Assembly (NCBI RefSeq): GCF_018129005.1
Contig: NZ_JAAEDL010000017.1
Span: forward strand, 62,001 to 126,000
From: Neoroseomonas eburnea
GTDB taxonomy: Bacteria > Pseudomonadota > Alphaproteobacteria > Acetobacterales > Acetobacteraceae
Reading direction: 5' to 3'
Length of the DNA stretch: 64,000 bases
Shown: piece after piece, positions 35,031-43,692 of the stretch
How positions within the stretch are numbered: the stretch's first letter is position 1
How the letters are laid out: each line of letters begins with the position of its first letter
Translations under genes and position numbers: made by a program
The notes under the pieces: generated by a model
The model's database searches: none
Told to the model about the DNA's origin: nothing
What the model saw: only the letters and a program-made list of their open reading frames with translations

Positions 35031-38000
35031 CTATTCCGCCGGCGCCAGGGCGGCGTCGGATGCTGTTCCCGCGTGTCGCCGCCAGGGCAGGGCAAGCGCA
35101 TGCAGCGCCGGCACCACCAGCAGCGTCGCCAGAGTCGCGAGCGTCAGCCCGCCGATCATGGCGATCGCCATCGGCCCCCAGAAGACCGACAGCGTCAGCG
35201 GGATGAAGGCGAGCACCGCGGCGAGCGCCGTCAGCAGCACCGGCCGCGTGCGGCGCACCGTGCTCTCGATGATCGCCTGGCGCAGCGGCAGTCCGGCCTC
35301 GAGGTCCTGCCGCACCTGGTCCACCAGGATCTGCGTATTGCGCATCACCATGCCGGCCAGTGCGATGACGCCGAGCAGCGCCACGAAGCCGAAGGGCGCG
35401 CCCATCGCCAGCAGCGCGAAGGCCGCGCCCGGAATGCCGAGCGGCGCGGTGGCCAGCACCAGCGCCGTGCGCCCGAAATGCCGGAGCTGCGCCATCAGCA
35501 GCACCAGCATCACCGCGATCATGATGGGAAACAGCGCGAAGAGCGCGGCATTCGCCTTGCCGGATTCCTCCGCCGCGCCGCCGGCCTCGATGCGCAGGCC
35601 GACGGGCAGGGAGTCGATCACCGGCGCGAGGCGCGCGCGCACCGCCGCCGTCACGTCCGGCCCCTGCAGCCCGTCCGCGACATCCGCGCGCACGGTGATG
35701 TAGGCCTCGCGGTTGCGGCGGAACAGGATGGGCTCCTCGGCATCCGGCACCAGCCGCGCCACCTGCGACAGCGGCACCGGCCCCGACGGCGTCGCCAGCG
35801 AGAGGTCGGCCAGCGTCTCCATCGTCCGGCGTTCGGTCGCCGGTGCGCGCAGCACCACGTCCACCAGCCGGTTGCCCTCGCGGTGCTGCGTCGCCGTCAC
35901 GCCGCTCAGCAGCAATTGCAGGGAGGAGGCGACCTGCGCCGGAGACAGCCCGAGCTCGGCCACCCGCGCGCGGTCCAGCTCCAGCCGCAGGTTCGGCGCG
36001 CGCTCGCCCCAGGAGAGCTGGACGTCGCGCGTGCCGGGCGTGGCGCGCATCACCGCCATCACCTCCTCGCCGGCCTGGCGCAGCGCGGCGGGGTCGTCGC
36101 CGTGCACGCGGAACTGCACCGGGAAGCCGACCGGCGGGCCGAAATCCAGCCGCGAGACGCGGACCCGCGCCTCCGGCACCAGTCCCTCGGCGATCAGCGT
36201 GTTGAGCCGCGCGCGCAGCCTCTCCCGCGCCGGCACGTCGCGCGTCTGCACCACCAGCTTGGCGAAGGCCTCGTTCGGCAGGTCCGGGTTCAGGGCGAGG
36301 AAGAAGCGCGGGCTGCCCTGGCCGACATAGGTGGTGACCAGCCGCGCATCGGGATCGCCCTCGATCGCTTCCTCGATCCGCCGCGCCGCGGCGAGCGTCG
36401 CCGCATGGCCGGCGCCCTGGCGCAGCGTCACGTCCACCAGCAGTTCGAGCCGCGCCGAGGTCGGGAAGAACTGCTTCCTCACCTTGCCCATGGCCGCGAA
36501 ACCGCCGACCAGCACCAGCAGCGTCGCGCCGATGACGAGCAGCCGATGGTCCACGCACCAGGCGACGACGCGCCGCAGCGCGCGGTAGCCGCGCCCGTCA
36601 TGCGCGCCGTGATGCTCGGCGCGCGTCGGCGCCGGCAGCAGCTTCACCCCGAGCCAGGGCGTGAACAGCACCGCGACGAACCAGGAGGCGACGAGCGCGA
36701 TGCCGACCACCCAGAAGATGCCGCCCGCATACTCGCCCGCCGTCGAGCGCGCGAACCCCACGGGCAGGAAGCCCGCCACCGTCACCAGCGTCCCCGAGAG
36801 CATCGGTCCCGCGGTCGAGGTCCAGGCGAAGGTCGCGGCGCGGGCGCGCGTCCAGCCTTCCTCGAGCTTCACCACCATCGCCTCGATGGCGATGATCGCG
36901 TCGTCCACCAGCAGGCCGAGGGAGAGGATCAGCGCGCCGAGCGTCACGCGTTCCAGCTCCATCCCCGTCGCCAGCATCACCAGGAAGACGATGGCGAGCG
37001 TCAGCGGCACCGAGAGCGCGACGATGATCCCCGCGCGGAAGCCGAGCGAGAGGAAGGACACCACCATCACCACGCCGAGCGCGGCGACGAACTTCAGCAG
37101 GAATTCCGAGACGCTCTCCTGCACCACATGCGCCTGGTCGACGATCTGCGTGATCTCGACGCCCATCGGGGTGATCTGCCGCTGCGCCGCCATCGCGGCG
37201 GCGAGGTCGGCGCCGAGGGTCAGCACGTTCACCCCGGGCTGCTTCGCCACCGCCAGCAGCACCGCCGGGGAGCCGGCCTGGCGGATACCGGTCGAGGGCG
37301 GGTCGGCAGTGCCGCGCGTCACCTCGGCAATGTCGCCGAGGCGCAGCGACCGCCCGCCGGCCGCCACCGGCACGTCGCGGATCGCCGCCAGCCCGTCGAA
37401 GCCGCCATCGACGCGCAGGTGCAGCCGGGTGGCGGACCCCTCCACCACGCCGGCGGGCGTCACGGGGTTGTGCCGGGCCAGCGCGTCGAGGATCGCCTGC
37501 GGTTGCAACCCGAGCGAGGCGAGCCGCGCATGCGCCACCTCGACATGGATGCGTTGCGGCTGCTCGCCGAAGATCTTCACCTTGTCGACGCCGGGCACGC
37601 GCAGCAGGCGGGCGCGGATGCGCTCGGCCTGGCGGACCAGCTCGGCATTGTCGGCGCCGGTCACGGCGTAGATCGCGGACCAGACGTCGGAATACTCGTC
37701 GTCGAAGAAGGGGCCCTGCACGCCGGCGGGCAGGGCGTGGCGGATGTCGCCCACCTTCTTGCGCACCTGGTACCAGAGGTTCTGCACCTCCCGCGGCGGC
37801 GTGGTGTCGCGCAGCACCACCGTCATCACCGCCTGGCCGGGACGGGTGAAGGTTTCCACGCGGTCGAGGTAGGGCAGGTCCTGCAGCCGGCTCTCGATCG
37901 GGTCGGCGACCTGGGTCTGCATCTCCTCGGCCGTGGCGCCCGGCCACTGCGCCGTCACCACCATCACCTTGATGGTGAAGCCCGGATCCTCCGCGCGGCC

Positions 38001-38102
38001 GAGGCGCAGATAGGCCATCGCCCCCGCCGCCCCGAGCATGAGGATGAGGAAGAAGGTGAGGGCGCCGTTGCGCACCCCCCAGTCGGAGAGGTTGAAGCCC
38101 AT
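35031..38102 (-). CDS. RND-family efflux pump inner-membrane permease
   Basis: 1023 residues, full length for HAE-1/AcrB-like pumps. Two halves each have a membrane bundle and a large periplasmic loop. The proton-relay Asp pair lies in ILSLGLLVDDAIIAIEAM. Other motifs are FFPTSARLELLVDVTLRQG and VLATAPLGIPGAAFALLAMG. The N-terminus MGFNLSDWGVRNGALTFFLIL and the 'GAMAYLRLGRAEDPGF' motif put it in the MexK/VexF-like subgroup. It works with the upstream adaptor; no outer-membrane factor is in the window. Confidence 0.93.
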   Translation of the reverse strand: MGFNLSDWGVRNGALTFFLILMLGAAGAMAYLRLGRAEDPGFTIKVMVVTAQWPGATAEEMQTQVADPIESRLQDLPYLDRVETFTRPGQAVMTVVLRDTTPPREVQNLWYQVRKKVGDIRHALPAGVQGPFFDDEYSDVWSAIYAVTGADNAELVRQAERIRARLLRVPGVDKVKIFGEQPQRIHVEVAHARLASLGLQPQAILDALARHNPVTPAGVVEGSATRLHLRVDGGFDGLAAIRDVPVAAGGRSLRLGDIAEVTRGTADPPSTGIRQAGSPAVLLAVAKQPGVNVLTLGADLAAAMAAQRQITPMGVEITQIVDQAHVVQESVSEFLLKFVAALGVVMVVSFLSLGFRAGIIVALSVPLTLAIVFLVMLATGMELERVTLGALILSLGLLVDDAIIAIEAMVVKLEEGWTRARAATFAWTSTAGPMLSGTLVTVAGFLPVGFARSTAGEYAGGIFWVVGIALVASWFVAVLFTPWLGVKLLPAPTRAEHHGAHDGRGYRALRRVVAWCVDHRLLVIGATLLVLVGGFAAMGKVRKQFFPTSARLELLVDVTLRQGAGHAATLAAARRIEEAIEGDPDARLVTTYVGQGSPRFFLALNPDLPNEAFAKLVVQTRDVPARERLRARLNTLIAEGLVPEARVRVSRLDFGPPVGFPVQFRVHGDDPAALRQAGEEVMAVMRATPGTRDVQLSWGERAPNLRLELDRARVAELGLSPAQVASSLQLLLSGVTATQHREGNRLVDVVLRAPATERRTMETLADLSLATPSGPVPLSQVARLVPDAEEPILFRRNREAYITVRADVADGLQGPDVTAAVRARLAPVIDSLPVGLRIEAGGAAEESGKANAALFALFPIMIAVMLVLLMAQLRHFGRTALVLATAPLGIPGAAFALLAMGAPFGFVALLGVIALAGMVMRNTQILVDQVRQDLEAGLPLRQAIIESTVRRTRPVLLTALAAVLAFIPLTLSVFWGPMAIAMIGGLTLATLATLLVVPALHALALPWRRHAGTASDAALAPAE

Positions 38103-38117
38103 CGAGGCGCCCTCGGT

Positions 38118-39200
38118 TCAGCGCAGAGTGGCGGCGGCGCGCGTCTGCACCACGCGCACGCTGCTGCCCGGATCGAGCAGTTGCGGGCCGAGCGCCACCA
38201 CCTTGTCCCCTTCGGCGAGCGCGCCGCGCAGCGCGACCTGCGTTTCGCCGAGGCGTGCGACTTCCACCGGCACGGCGGTGACGCGGGTGCCTTCCACCTT
38301 CCACACCATCGGCCCCTGGCCGCGGTCGTGCAGGGCGGAGGCCGGCAGCAGCGCGACCGGGGCGGATTCGGCGCGCAGCCGCACCGTGCCCGTCATGCCG
38401 AGGGCTGCCCAGTCCGGCGCCTCGGGCAGGGCGAAGCGCACGGCATAGGTGCGCAGCATCGGGTCGGCCTGCGGCGCCACCTCCCGCAGCCGCGCGACGA
38501 CGGTCTCCCCGGGGCGGGCCCAGAGCACCGCCTCGGCGTAGGCGCGGGCGAGGTCGGGCAGGGCGCCTTCCGGCACCTGGACCATCAGCTCGCGCTCGGT
38601 CGGGTCGGCCATGCGCATGACCGCCTGGCCCTCGGCGACGACCTGGCCGGCCTCGGCGATCAGCGCGGTCACCACGCCATCGGCAGGCGCGCGGAGGATG
38701 GTATGGTCCAGGCGATTGCGCGCCATGGCGAGATTGGCGCGCGCCGCGGCGCAGCGCTCCTCGGCGCTGCGGGCCGTGGCCTGGCGCTGCTCGTCATAGG
38801 CGGCGGCGACATGGCCTGCGGCGCGCAGGGCGGCGGAGCGGGCGGCATCCGCGGCGGCACGGCCGGACTCCGCTTCGGCGGCCGCCAGTTCGGCCTCCGC
38901 TGCGCGGACGGCCAGCGCGATGTCGGCGGGATCCAGGCGCGCCAATTCGTCCCCCGCCCGCACATGGGCGCCGACATCGACCAGCCGCATGGCGATCCGC
39001 CCGCCGGCGCGGAAGCCGATATCGGCCTCCCGCCGCGGTTTCACCACGCCGGCGAAGGCGCGCGGCTGCTCGGCCGGGGCGAAGCGGATCTCGGCCACCT
39101 GGACGGGCTTCGGGGGTTCCGCTCCGGCGGCCTGCGGTCCGTTGTCGCGGCAGGCCGGAAGCAAGGCGAGGGCGGCGAGGGCAGGGAGGGCAGCACGCAT
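38118..39200 (-). CDS. RND efflux periplasmic adaptor (membrane fusion protein), lipoprotein
   Basis: 360 residues. An N-terminal lipobox (LALLPAC) predicts anchoring to the inner membrane. The order is the usual adaptor layout: barrel-sandwich half (FRAGGRIAMRLVDVGAHVRAGDELARLDPADIALAVRAAEAELAAAEAE), alpha hairpin, then LDHTILRAPADGVVTALIAEAGQVVAEGQ and beta-barrel/membrane-proximal domains. It links the pump to an outer-membrane channel. It is 15 bases upstream of the pump gene. Confidence 0.92.
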   Translation of the reverse strand: MRAALPALAALALLPACRDNGPQAAGAEPPKPVQVAEIRFAPAEQPRAFAGVVKPRREADIGFRAGGRIAMRLVDVGAHVRAGDELARLDPADIALAVRAAEAELAAAEAESGRAAADAARSAALRAAGHVAAAYDEQRQATARSAEERCAAARANLAMARNRLDHTILRAPADGVVTALIAEAGQVVAEGQAVMRMADPTERELMVQVPEGALPDLARAYAEAVLWARPGETVVARLREVAPQADPMLRTYAVRFALPEAPDWAALGMTGTVRLRAESAPVALLPASALHDRGQGPMVWKVEGTRVTAVPVEVARLGETQVALRGALAEGDKVVALGPQLLDPGSSVRVVQTRAAATLR

Positions 39201-39238
39201 GGCTCGGCTCCTGGGTCGAGCGAGCCTATCTGTTTCGA

Positions 39239-39252
39239 TTGATGAAAGTCAA
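39239..39252. promoter_or_regulatory. TTGAT-N4-GTCAA site upstream of the RND adaptor
   Basis: TTGATGAAAGTCAA matches the FNR/FixK consensus at 9 of 10 positions and lies 39 bases before the adaptor start, between tetR and the pump genes. It could also be an operator half for the adjacent TetR protein. Confidence 0.4.
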
Positions 39253-39258
39253 CAATCG

Positions 39259-39891
39259 TCAGGAATCAACCCTCAGCCCCCGAAGCAGGAGGTCGAGCAT
39301 CTCCTCCAGCTCGGCCGCCATCTGCCCTTCGTCCGACACCCGCTTCTCCAGGCAGTCGGCGATCAGCACGGGATGGGTCCAGAGGAAGGTCGCCTGCTTG
39401 AGCTGCCGTGCCGCCACCGCCGGATCGAGCGGCGCGAATTCCCCGCGGGCGACCCCGTCGGCGAGAACGCGGGCGAAGGCCGCCTCGATCCGGCCGATGA
39501 AGGCGGCAATGACGCCCCAATGCTCGCTCATCGCCGCCGAGACCATGTCGTGCATGCGCTTTTCCCGGAAGAAGAGCGCGAGGTGCCTCGCATGCAGCAG
39601 GCGGAGCATGTCGCGCAGCCGATCCGCCGCCGGGCCGCGGCCGTCGGCGACGGCGTCGAGCTCGCCGGCCACGCCGGACAGCAGCCGCTCCGCGATGGCT
39701 TCGTTGATGGCGCTCTTCGAGGGGAAGAAGCGGTAGACATTGGCCGGCGACATGCCGAGTTCGCGGGCGATGTCGGCGACCGCGGTCTTCTGGTAGCCGA
39801 TGCTGCGGAACAGCGCCTCGGCGACCTCCAGGATGCGGCGCCGTGTCGCGGTCGCGCGGTCCTCCTGGACGATGGGGGCCGGGCTTGTCAT
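39259..39891 (-). CDS. TetR-family regulator of the RND pump
   Basis: 210 residues. The N-terminal HTH (RRILEVAEALFRSIGYQKTAVADIARELGMSPANVYRFFPSKSAINEAI) is a textbook TetR domain. The helical C-terminal half is the ligand pocket, with the AcrR-like LFFREKRMHDMVSAAMSEHW. It is transcribed in the same direction as, and 58 bases before, the adaptor gene. Repression of its own operon by a pump substrate is the expected logic. Confidence 0.9.
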   Translation of the reverse strand: MTSPAPIVQEDRATATRRRILEVAEALFRSIGYQKTAVADIARELGMSPANVYRFFPSKSAINEAIAERLLSGVAGELDAVADGRGPAADRLRDMLRLLHARHLALFFREKRMHDMVSAAMSEHWGVIAAFIGRIEAAFARVLADGVARGEFAPLDPAVAARQLKQATFLWTHPVLIADCLEKRVSDEGQMAAELEEMLDLLLRGLRVDS

Positions 39892-39905
39892 GCGCTGATG
39901 AAATC

Positions 39906-39922
39906 CGTCAGTCGTATTGACG
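39906..39922. promoter_or_regulatory. Candidate TetR operator
   Basis: CGTCA-N7-TGACG is a perfect inverted repeat with 5-bp arms, 15 bases upstream of the tetR start. Its location and symmetry fit an autoregulatory operator. The motif is not repeated exactly before the adaptor. Confidence 0.35.
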
Positions 39923-40022
39923 CCTTCTACGGCAGGCGGGGCTCACATGCCAGCGGGACGGTTGCTCCGCGTGCCGCGGCGCACCAATGTCAAGGCTTCG
40001 CGCGGGAATGAGGAAGACTGTC

Positions 40023-40439
40023 GTGACAGGCGTGCCGGATGTGAGCCCGAAGGAGACGTGGGACGCGCTGCGGAACGATCCGCAGGCCGCGCTCGTGGAC
40101 GTGCGCACCGATGCGGAATGGAATTTCGTCGGCCTGCCCGACCTGAATTCCATCGCCAAGCAGACGGTGCTCATCCCGTGGCAGATCTACCCCACCATGC
40201 AGGTGAACGGGCATTTCGCGGACCAGCTGCACAAGGCGGGGCTGACGCCGCTGCACAAGCTCTACTTCATCTGCCGGTCCGGGGCGCGCTCGCTCGCTGC
40301 CGGCCAGGCCGCGCAGGCGGCGGGCTTCCCGCACGCCTTCAATGTCGCCGACGGTTTCGAAGGGCCGGTCGATGCCGAGGGTCATCGCGGCATGGTGGCC
40401 GGCTGGAAGGCCTCCGGCCTGCCCTGGCGGCAACGCTGA
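40023..40439 (+). CDS. Rhodanese-like protein
   Basis: 138 residues from a GTG with GGAAG 8 bases upstream; ATGs at 40008 and 39987 would extend it. It is a single rhodanese domain: VSPKETWDALRNDPQAALVDVRTDAEWNFVGLPDL, then the active-site loop YFICRSGARSLAAG with the sulfur-accepting Cys, and the C-terminal NVADGFEGPVDAEGHRG. It transfers sulfane sulfur or carries persulfide. It is divergent from tetR and followed 43 bases on by a DUF3237 gene. Confidence 0.88.
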   Translation: MTGVPDVSPKETWDALRNDPQAALVDVRTDAEWNFVGLPDLNSIAKQTVLIPWQIYPTMQVNGHFADQLHKAGLTPLHKLYFICRSGARSLAAGQAAQAAGFPHAFNVADGFEGPVDAEGHRGMVAGWKASGLPWRQR

Positions 40440-40482
40440 GGCGCGGGCATTCTCCCTCCGTCATCCGATAGGGGAGAACGCC

Positions 40483-40950
40483 ATGACGCCACTGCCGCTG
40501 AACTCCGAATTCCTGTTCCGCATCGTCCTGTCCGTGGGCACGCCGCAGATGGTCGGCACCGCGCGGAACGGGGAGCTGCGCATCATTCCCGTCACCGGCG
40601 GCACCGCCGAGGGCCCGCGCTTCAAGGGCGAGGTGCTGCCCGGCAGCGCCGCCGACTGGCTGCGCGTCGACCCGGACGGCACGGCGCACATGGATGTGCG
40701 GCTGACGCTGAAGTCGGAGTCCGGCGGCGTCGTGTACATGCACTACACGGGCGTGCGCACCGGCTCGCCGGAGGTTCTGGCGCGGCTCAATGCAGGCCAG
40801 ACGGTGGAGCCGTCGGAGTACTATTTCCGGACCGCGGTGCGCTTCGAGACGGGGGCGCCGGACCTTGCCTGGATGAACAGGATCATCGCCGTCGGCGTCG
40901 GGCAGCGGCCGCCGAGCGGGCCGACCTACGATGTCTATGCGATCGCGTAG
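40483..40950 (+). CDS. DUF3237 family protein
   Basis: 155 residues. Beta-barrel-like pattern with PLNSEFLFRIVLSVGTPQMVGTARNGELRIIPVTGGTAEGPRFKGEVLPGSAADW and a late EYYFRTAVRFETGAPDLAWMNRIIAVGVGQR, both diagnostic of DUF3237. The function is unknown; members are small cytoplasmic proteins. GGGGAG lies about 9 bases before the ATG. A strong terminator starts 5 bases after the stop. Confidence 0.85.
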   Translation: MTPLPLNSEFLFRIVLSVGTPQMVGTARNGELRIIPVTGGTAEGPRFKGEVLPGSAADWLRVDPDGTAHMDVRLTLKSESGGVVYMHYTGVRTGSPEVLARLNAGQTVEPSEYYFRTAVRFETGAPDLAWMNRIIAVGVGQRPPSGPTYDVYAIA

Positions 40951-40955
40951 AAAGC

Positions 40956-40996
40956 CGGGGGGGAGGGAACTCCCCCCGATCCCCTCTCCTTTTTTG
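40956..40996 (+). terminator. Intrinsic terminator, family D arm 3
   Basis: A GC-rich stem (CGGGGGGGAG / CTCCCCCCG, one bulged G, 4-base loop) follows the DUF3237 stop by 5 bases. ATCCCCTCTCC and a run of six T come next. It shares its sequence with the arms at 12670 and 12779. Confidence 0.75.
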
Positions 40997-41007
40997 ATCA
41001 CCTGATG

Positions 41008-41033
41008 GGAGCACCCGGCGCGCCGGGTGCTCC
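41008..41033. repeat. Perfect 26-bp palindrome
   Basis: GGAGCACCCGGCG is followed at once by its exact inverted copy. It lies between the family D terminator and repeat A. A related stretch (GGGAGTACCTGGCGCGCCGG) stands in the D region at 12721-12740, so the palindrome seems to be part of the D module. Confidence 0.75.
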
Positions 41034-41037
41034 TGGC

Positions 41038-41192
41038 TGATACGAGCGGCACGAGTTCTTGCCTCGTGCCGAGGCCGCGTATGCGGCCCGCCGGTGGTGC
41101 GGCGAAGCCAAGCAAGCCGGAGGTTTGCGCCCGGCGCCTGAGGGCAGGAAACGGCCGATGCCAGCGGTCGCGAATAGCGGCCGTCGGTATCA
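41038..41192 (+). repeat. Intergenic repeat family A, copy 2 (full length, stop-codon-linked)
   Basis: 155 bases, running TGATACGAGCGGCACGAG to CCGTCGGTATCA. Stems in order: GGCACGAG/CTCGTGCC, GGCCGC/GCGGCC, AAGCC/GGTTT, and a terminal ATGCCAGCGG/CCGTCGGTAT hairpin. The right end supplies the TGA stop of the TctC gene on the minus strand (41192-41190). Confidence 0.8.
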
Positions 41193-42164
41193 GTTCCTCG
41201 GCACGTCCAGCCTGCTGAGGATCGGCCGCCAGGCCTGGTCCGACCGCTGCAGGAAGTTCGCAAAATCCTGCGGTGTCCCGCCCGCGAGGAACTGCCCCTC
41301 CGTGGTCAGCCTCTCGCGGATGCGGGCATCCTGCAGCGCATCGTTCGCCGCCGCGTTCACCCGCTGCGCCATCTCCGGCGGCGTGCGCGCCGGCGCCAGC
41401 AGCCCGAACCAGGACAGCACTTCGAGCCCCGGCGCGAATTCGGAGATGGCCGGCACGTCCGGGGTGGATTCGACACGCCGCGAACTGGTCCAGGCGATCA
41501 GCCGCCCCTGCCGGTTGCGGTGCACCGGCTGCGCCGTGCCGCCGGCGACGATCAGCATGTCGAGGTCGCCGGCGAGGAACGCGGCGAGCTGCGCCGAATC
41601 CCCGCGGTAGGTCACGTCCTGCATGGTGATGCCGAGCCGTTCCATCACCATCATCATCGCGACATTGGTGAGCGTGGTCGGCCCGTTGGTGCCGTAGGTC
41701 ATCTGCCCCGGCCGCGCCTTGGCCGCCGCCACCCAGGCCGGCACGTCCACCGGCCCGCCCTGCAGGCGCGTGATGATGCCGAAGGGGAAGGTGGTGGCCA
41801 GCATGATCGGCGCGAAATCCTCCAGCTTGTACGAGAGGTTCGGGATGATCACCGGGTTGATGGTCAGCGTCGTGCCGGCGGCCATCAGCAGCGTCTGGCC
41901 GTCCGGGCGGGACCGGGCGACGTATTCCGCGCCGATGATGGTGTTGGCGCCGGGGCGGTTCTCCACCTGCACGGTCTGGCCGAGGGTGGCGGTCATGCGT
42001 TCCGCCATCAGGCGGCTGACGATGTCGGTGCTGCCGCCCGGGGCGAAGGGCACGATGATGGTGATGGGCCGGGCCTGGGTGCTGCCCTGCGCGAAGGCGG
42101 GCCGCGCCAGGCCGGCCGCGGCGAGGCCGCTGAGCAGCGGGCGGCGGGTGATCCTGATGGTCAT
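41190..42164 (-). CDS. Tripartite tricarboxylate transporter binding protein (Bug/TctC family)
   Basis: 324 residues. A Tat-like or Sec signal (MTIRITRRPLLSGLAAAGLARPAFAQ) precedes PITIIVPFAPGGSTDIVSRLMAERM and VENRPGANTIIGAEYVARSRPDGQTLLM, the Bug signature. It binds a carboxylate such as citrate in the periplasm. No tctA or tctB membrane genes are nearby. Single Bug genes like this are very common in Acetobacteraceae and Burkholderiales. The stop codon is part of a repeat end. Confidence 0.9.
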   Translation of the reverse strand: MTIRITRRPLLSGLAAAGLARPAFAQGSTQARPITIIVPFAPGGSTDIVSRLMAERMTATLGQTVQVENRPGANTIIGAEYVARSRPDGQTLLMAAGTTLTINPVIIPNLSYKLEDFAPIMLATTFPFGIITRLQGGPVDVPAWVAAAKARPGQMTYGTNGPTTLTNVAMMMVMERLGITMQDVTYRGDSAQLAAFLAGDLDMLIVAGGTAQPVHRNRQGRLIAWTSSRRVESTPDVPAISEFAPGLEVLSWFGLLAPARTPPEMAQRVNAAANDALQDARIRERLTTEGQFLAGGTPQDFANFLQRSDQAWRPILSRLDVPRN

Positions 42165-42248
42165 GGGGTCCTCATTCCTGGCATTTCGCGAGCCGCGCTC
42201 TCGGGGCGCGGTCCCGTGCGGCAGTCTCGCCCGGCTGGCGCCGGCGCG

Positions 42249-42923
42249 CTACTGCCGGCCGGCGAGCTGCCGGTTCTCCAGCCTGGACAGCAGCCGGACA
42301 ACCGGCCAGAGGAGGACGAAGTAGGCGACCGCGGCGGCCATGATCGGCGTCGCGTTGTAGGTGACGCTCTGCGCCTGACGCGCCTGGAACAGCAGTTCCG
42401 GCAGCGCGACGACAGAGGCGATGGAGGTCAGCTTCACCACCTCCAGCGTGTTGGAGATCAGGTCCGGCAGCACGTTCCTGACCGCCTGCGGCAGCACGAC
42501 ATAGGCCATGGTCTGCCCGCGGGTGAGGCCGGTGGAGCGTGCGGCTTCGAGCTGCCCGCGCGGCACGCTCTCGATGCCGGCGCGCAGGATCTCGCCGTAG
42601 TAGGCACCGGTGTTGAGGAAGAAGCCGATCGCCACTGCCCCCCAGGCGCCGACATCGATGCCGATGAAGGGCAGGCCGGCGAAGATGAAGACCAGCAGCA
42701 CCAGCGGCGGCAGGGCGCGGAAGGTGTCCACCCAGACCCGCAGCGGCCACTTCACCCAGGGCGAGTGCACGGTGGCGAGCACCGCGAGGATGATGCCGCC
42801 GGCCACGCCGATCGGCACCACCAGCGCCGAGAGCAGCAAGGTCGCCTGCAGGCCCTGCCATAGGATGGGCCAAGCTTCCTGGACGATCTGCCAGTTGAAG
42901 AAGGTGTCGAGAAAAATGTCCAT
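42249..42923 (-). CDS. Amino-acid ABC transporter permease (second)
   Basis: 224 residues with five helices of the His/Glu/Gln importer family: LPPLVLLVFIFAGLPFIGI, then FFLNTGAYYGEILRAGIESVPRGQLEAARSTGLTRGQTMAYVVLPQAVRNVLPDLISN, which contains the EAA loop. It starts 5 bases after the preceding permease stop, so the two subunits are made together. Polar amino acids are the family substrate. Confidence 0.9.
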   Translation of the reverse strand: MDIFLDTFFNWQIVQEAWPILWQGLQATLLLSALVVPIGVAGGIILAVLATVHSPWVKWPLRVWVDTFRALPPLVLLVFIFAGLPFIGIDVGAWGAVAIGFFLNTGAYYGEILRAGIESVPRGQLEAARSTGLTRGQTMAYVVLPQAVRNVLPDLISNTLEVVKLTSIASVVALPELLFQARQAQSVTYNATPIMAAAVAYFVLLWPVVRLLSRLENRQLAGRQ

Positions 42924-42928
42924 CGGGA

Positions 42929-43609
42929 TCAGCGCTTCCACGCGAAGCGCGTCTCGATCCAGCGGCCGAGGACGACGACGGGGAAGAACAGCACCAGGTA
43001 GGCGATCGCGCCGAGGGTGAGCGGGGAGGGGTTGAAGGAGAAGGACACCCCCGCATTCGCCGCCCCCAGGATGTCCGGCACCGCGACGACGGAGGCGAGC
43101 GCCGTGCCCTTGGTGATGGCGATGGTGCGGTTGGTCAGCGGCGGGATGGTGATGCGCAGCGCCTGCGGCAGCACGACATGGCCGAGCGTCTGCACGAAGC
43201 CGAGCCCGGTCGACCGCGCCGCTTCCCACTGCCCCTTCGGCACGGAGGTGATGCCGGCCCAGAAGATCTCCTCGGAGAAGGCCATCAGCACCAGCGTCAG
43301 CGACAGCCAGGAGGCGACGAAGCCGGACAGCTCGATGCCCGCATTGGGCAGGCCGAAGAACAGCAGCACGATGATGACCAGCGGCGGCAGGGCGCGGAAC
43401 AGGTCCACCGTGAAGATGATCAGCCAGTTGAGCGGCCTGATGCCGAAGGCGCGCAGCAGCGCGAGCAGCAGCCCGAGCGCCAGCCCCGCCGCGATGATGA
43501 GCAGCGCCAGCACCACGGTCAGCCCGAACCCCTCGATGATCTTGGGCAGGTACTGCGCCATCACGCGGGCGTTGAAGAAGCTGTCGACGAACCTTTCCCA
43601 GCCGCTCAT
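42929..43609 (-). CDS. Amino-acid ABC transporter permease (first)
   Basis: 226 residues, paralogue of the next gene. The motifs are FRALPPLVIIVLLFFGLPNAGIEL and FSEEIFWAGITSVPKGQWEAARSTGLGFVQTLGHVVLPQALRITIPPL (EAA loop). It forms the heterodimeric membrane channel with its partner. It is separated from its cognate ATPase gene by an antisense MORN gene, so it may need its own promoter or readthrough transcription. Confidence 0.9.
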   Translation of the reverse strand: MSGWERFVDSFFNARVMAQYLPKIIEGFGLTVVLALLIIAAGLALGLLLALLRAFGIRPLNWLIIFTVDLFRALPPLVIIVLLFFGLPNAGIELSGFVASWLSLTLVLMAFSEEIFWAGITSVPKGQWEAARSTGLGFVQTLGHVVLPQALRITIPPLTNRTIAITKGTALASVVAVPDILGAANAGVSFSFNPSPLTLGAIAYLVLFFPVVVLGRWIETRFAWKR

Positions 43610-43692
43610 GGCGCGCGCCTCGCGCGCGGGGCTGCGCTATCCTGGCGCCGCCGGGCGTGCGGTGCCCGGCTGCCGATGAAGGGACGCACCGG

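Noticed and set aside
33828..39242. An 1804-codon open frame on the plus strand antisense to the MFS/RND genes
   Set aside because: It is a shadow frame of GC-rich genes on the other strand: its product is a His/Arg/Gln/Gly mixture with no domain, while the minus-strand frames give full-length, well-conserved transporters.
41038..41192. Family A as an insertion sequence
   Set aside because: It has no open frame for a transposase. A non-autonomous element remains possible, but a complete IS does not.
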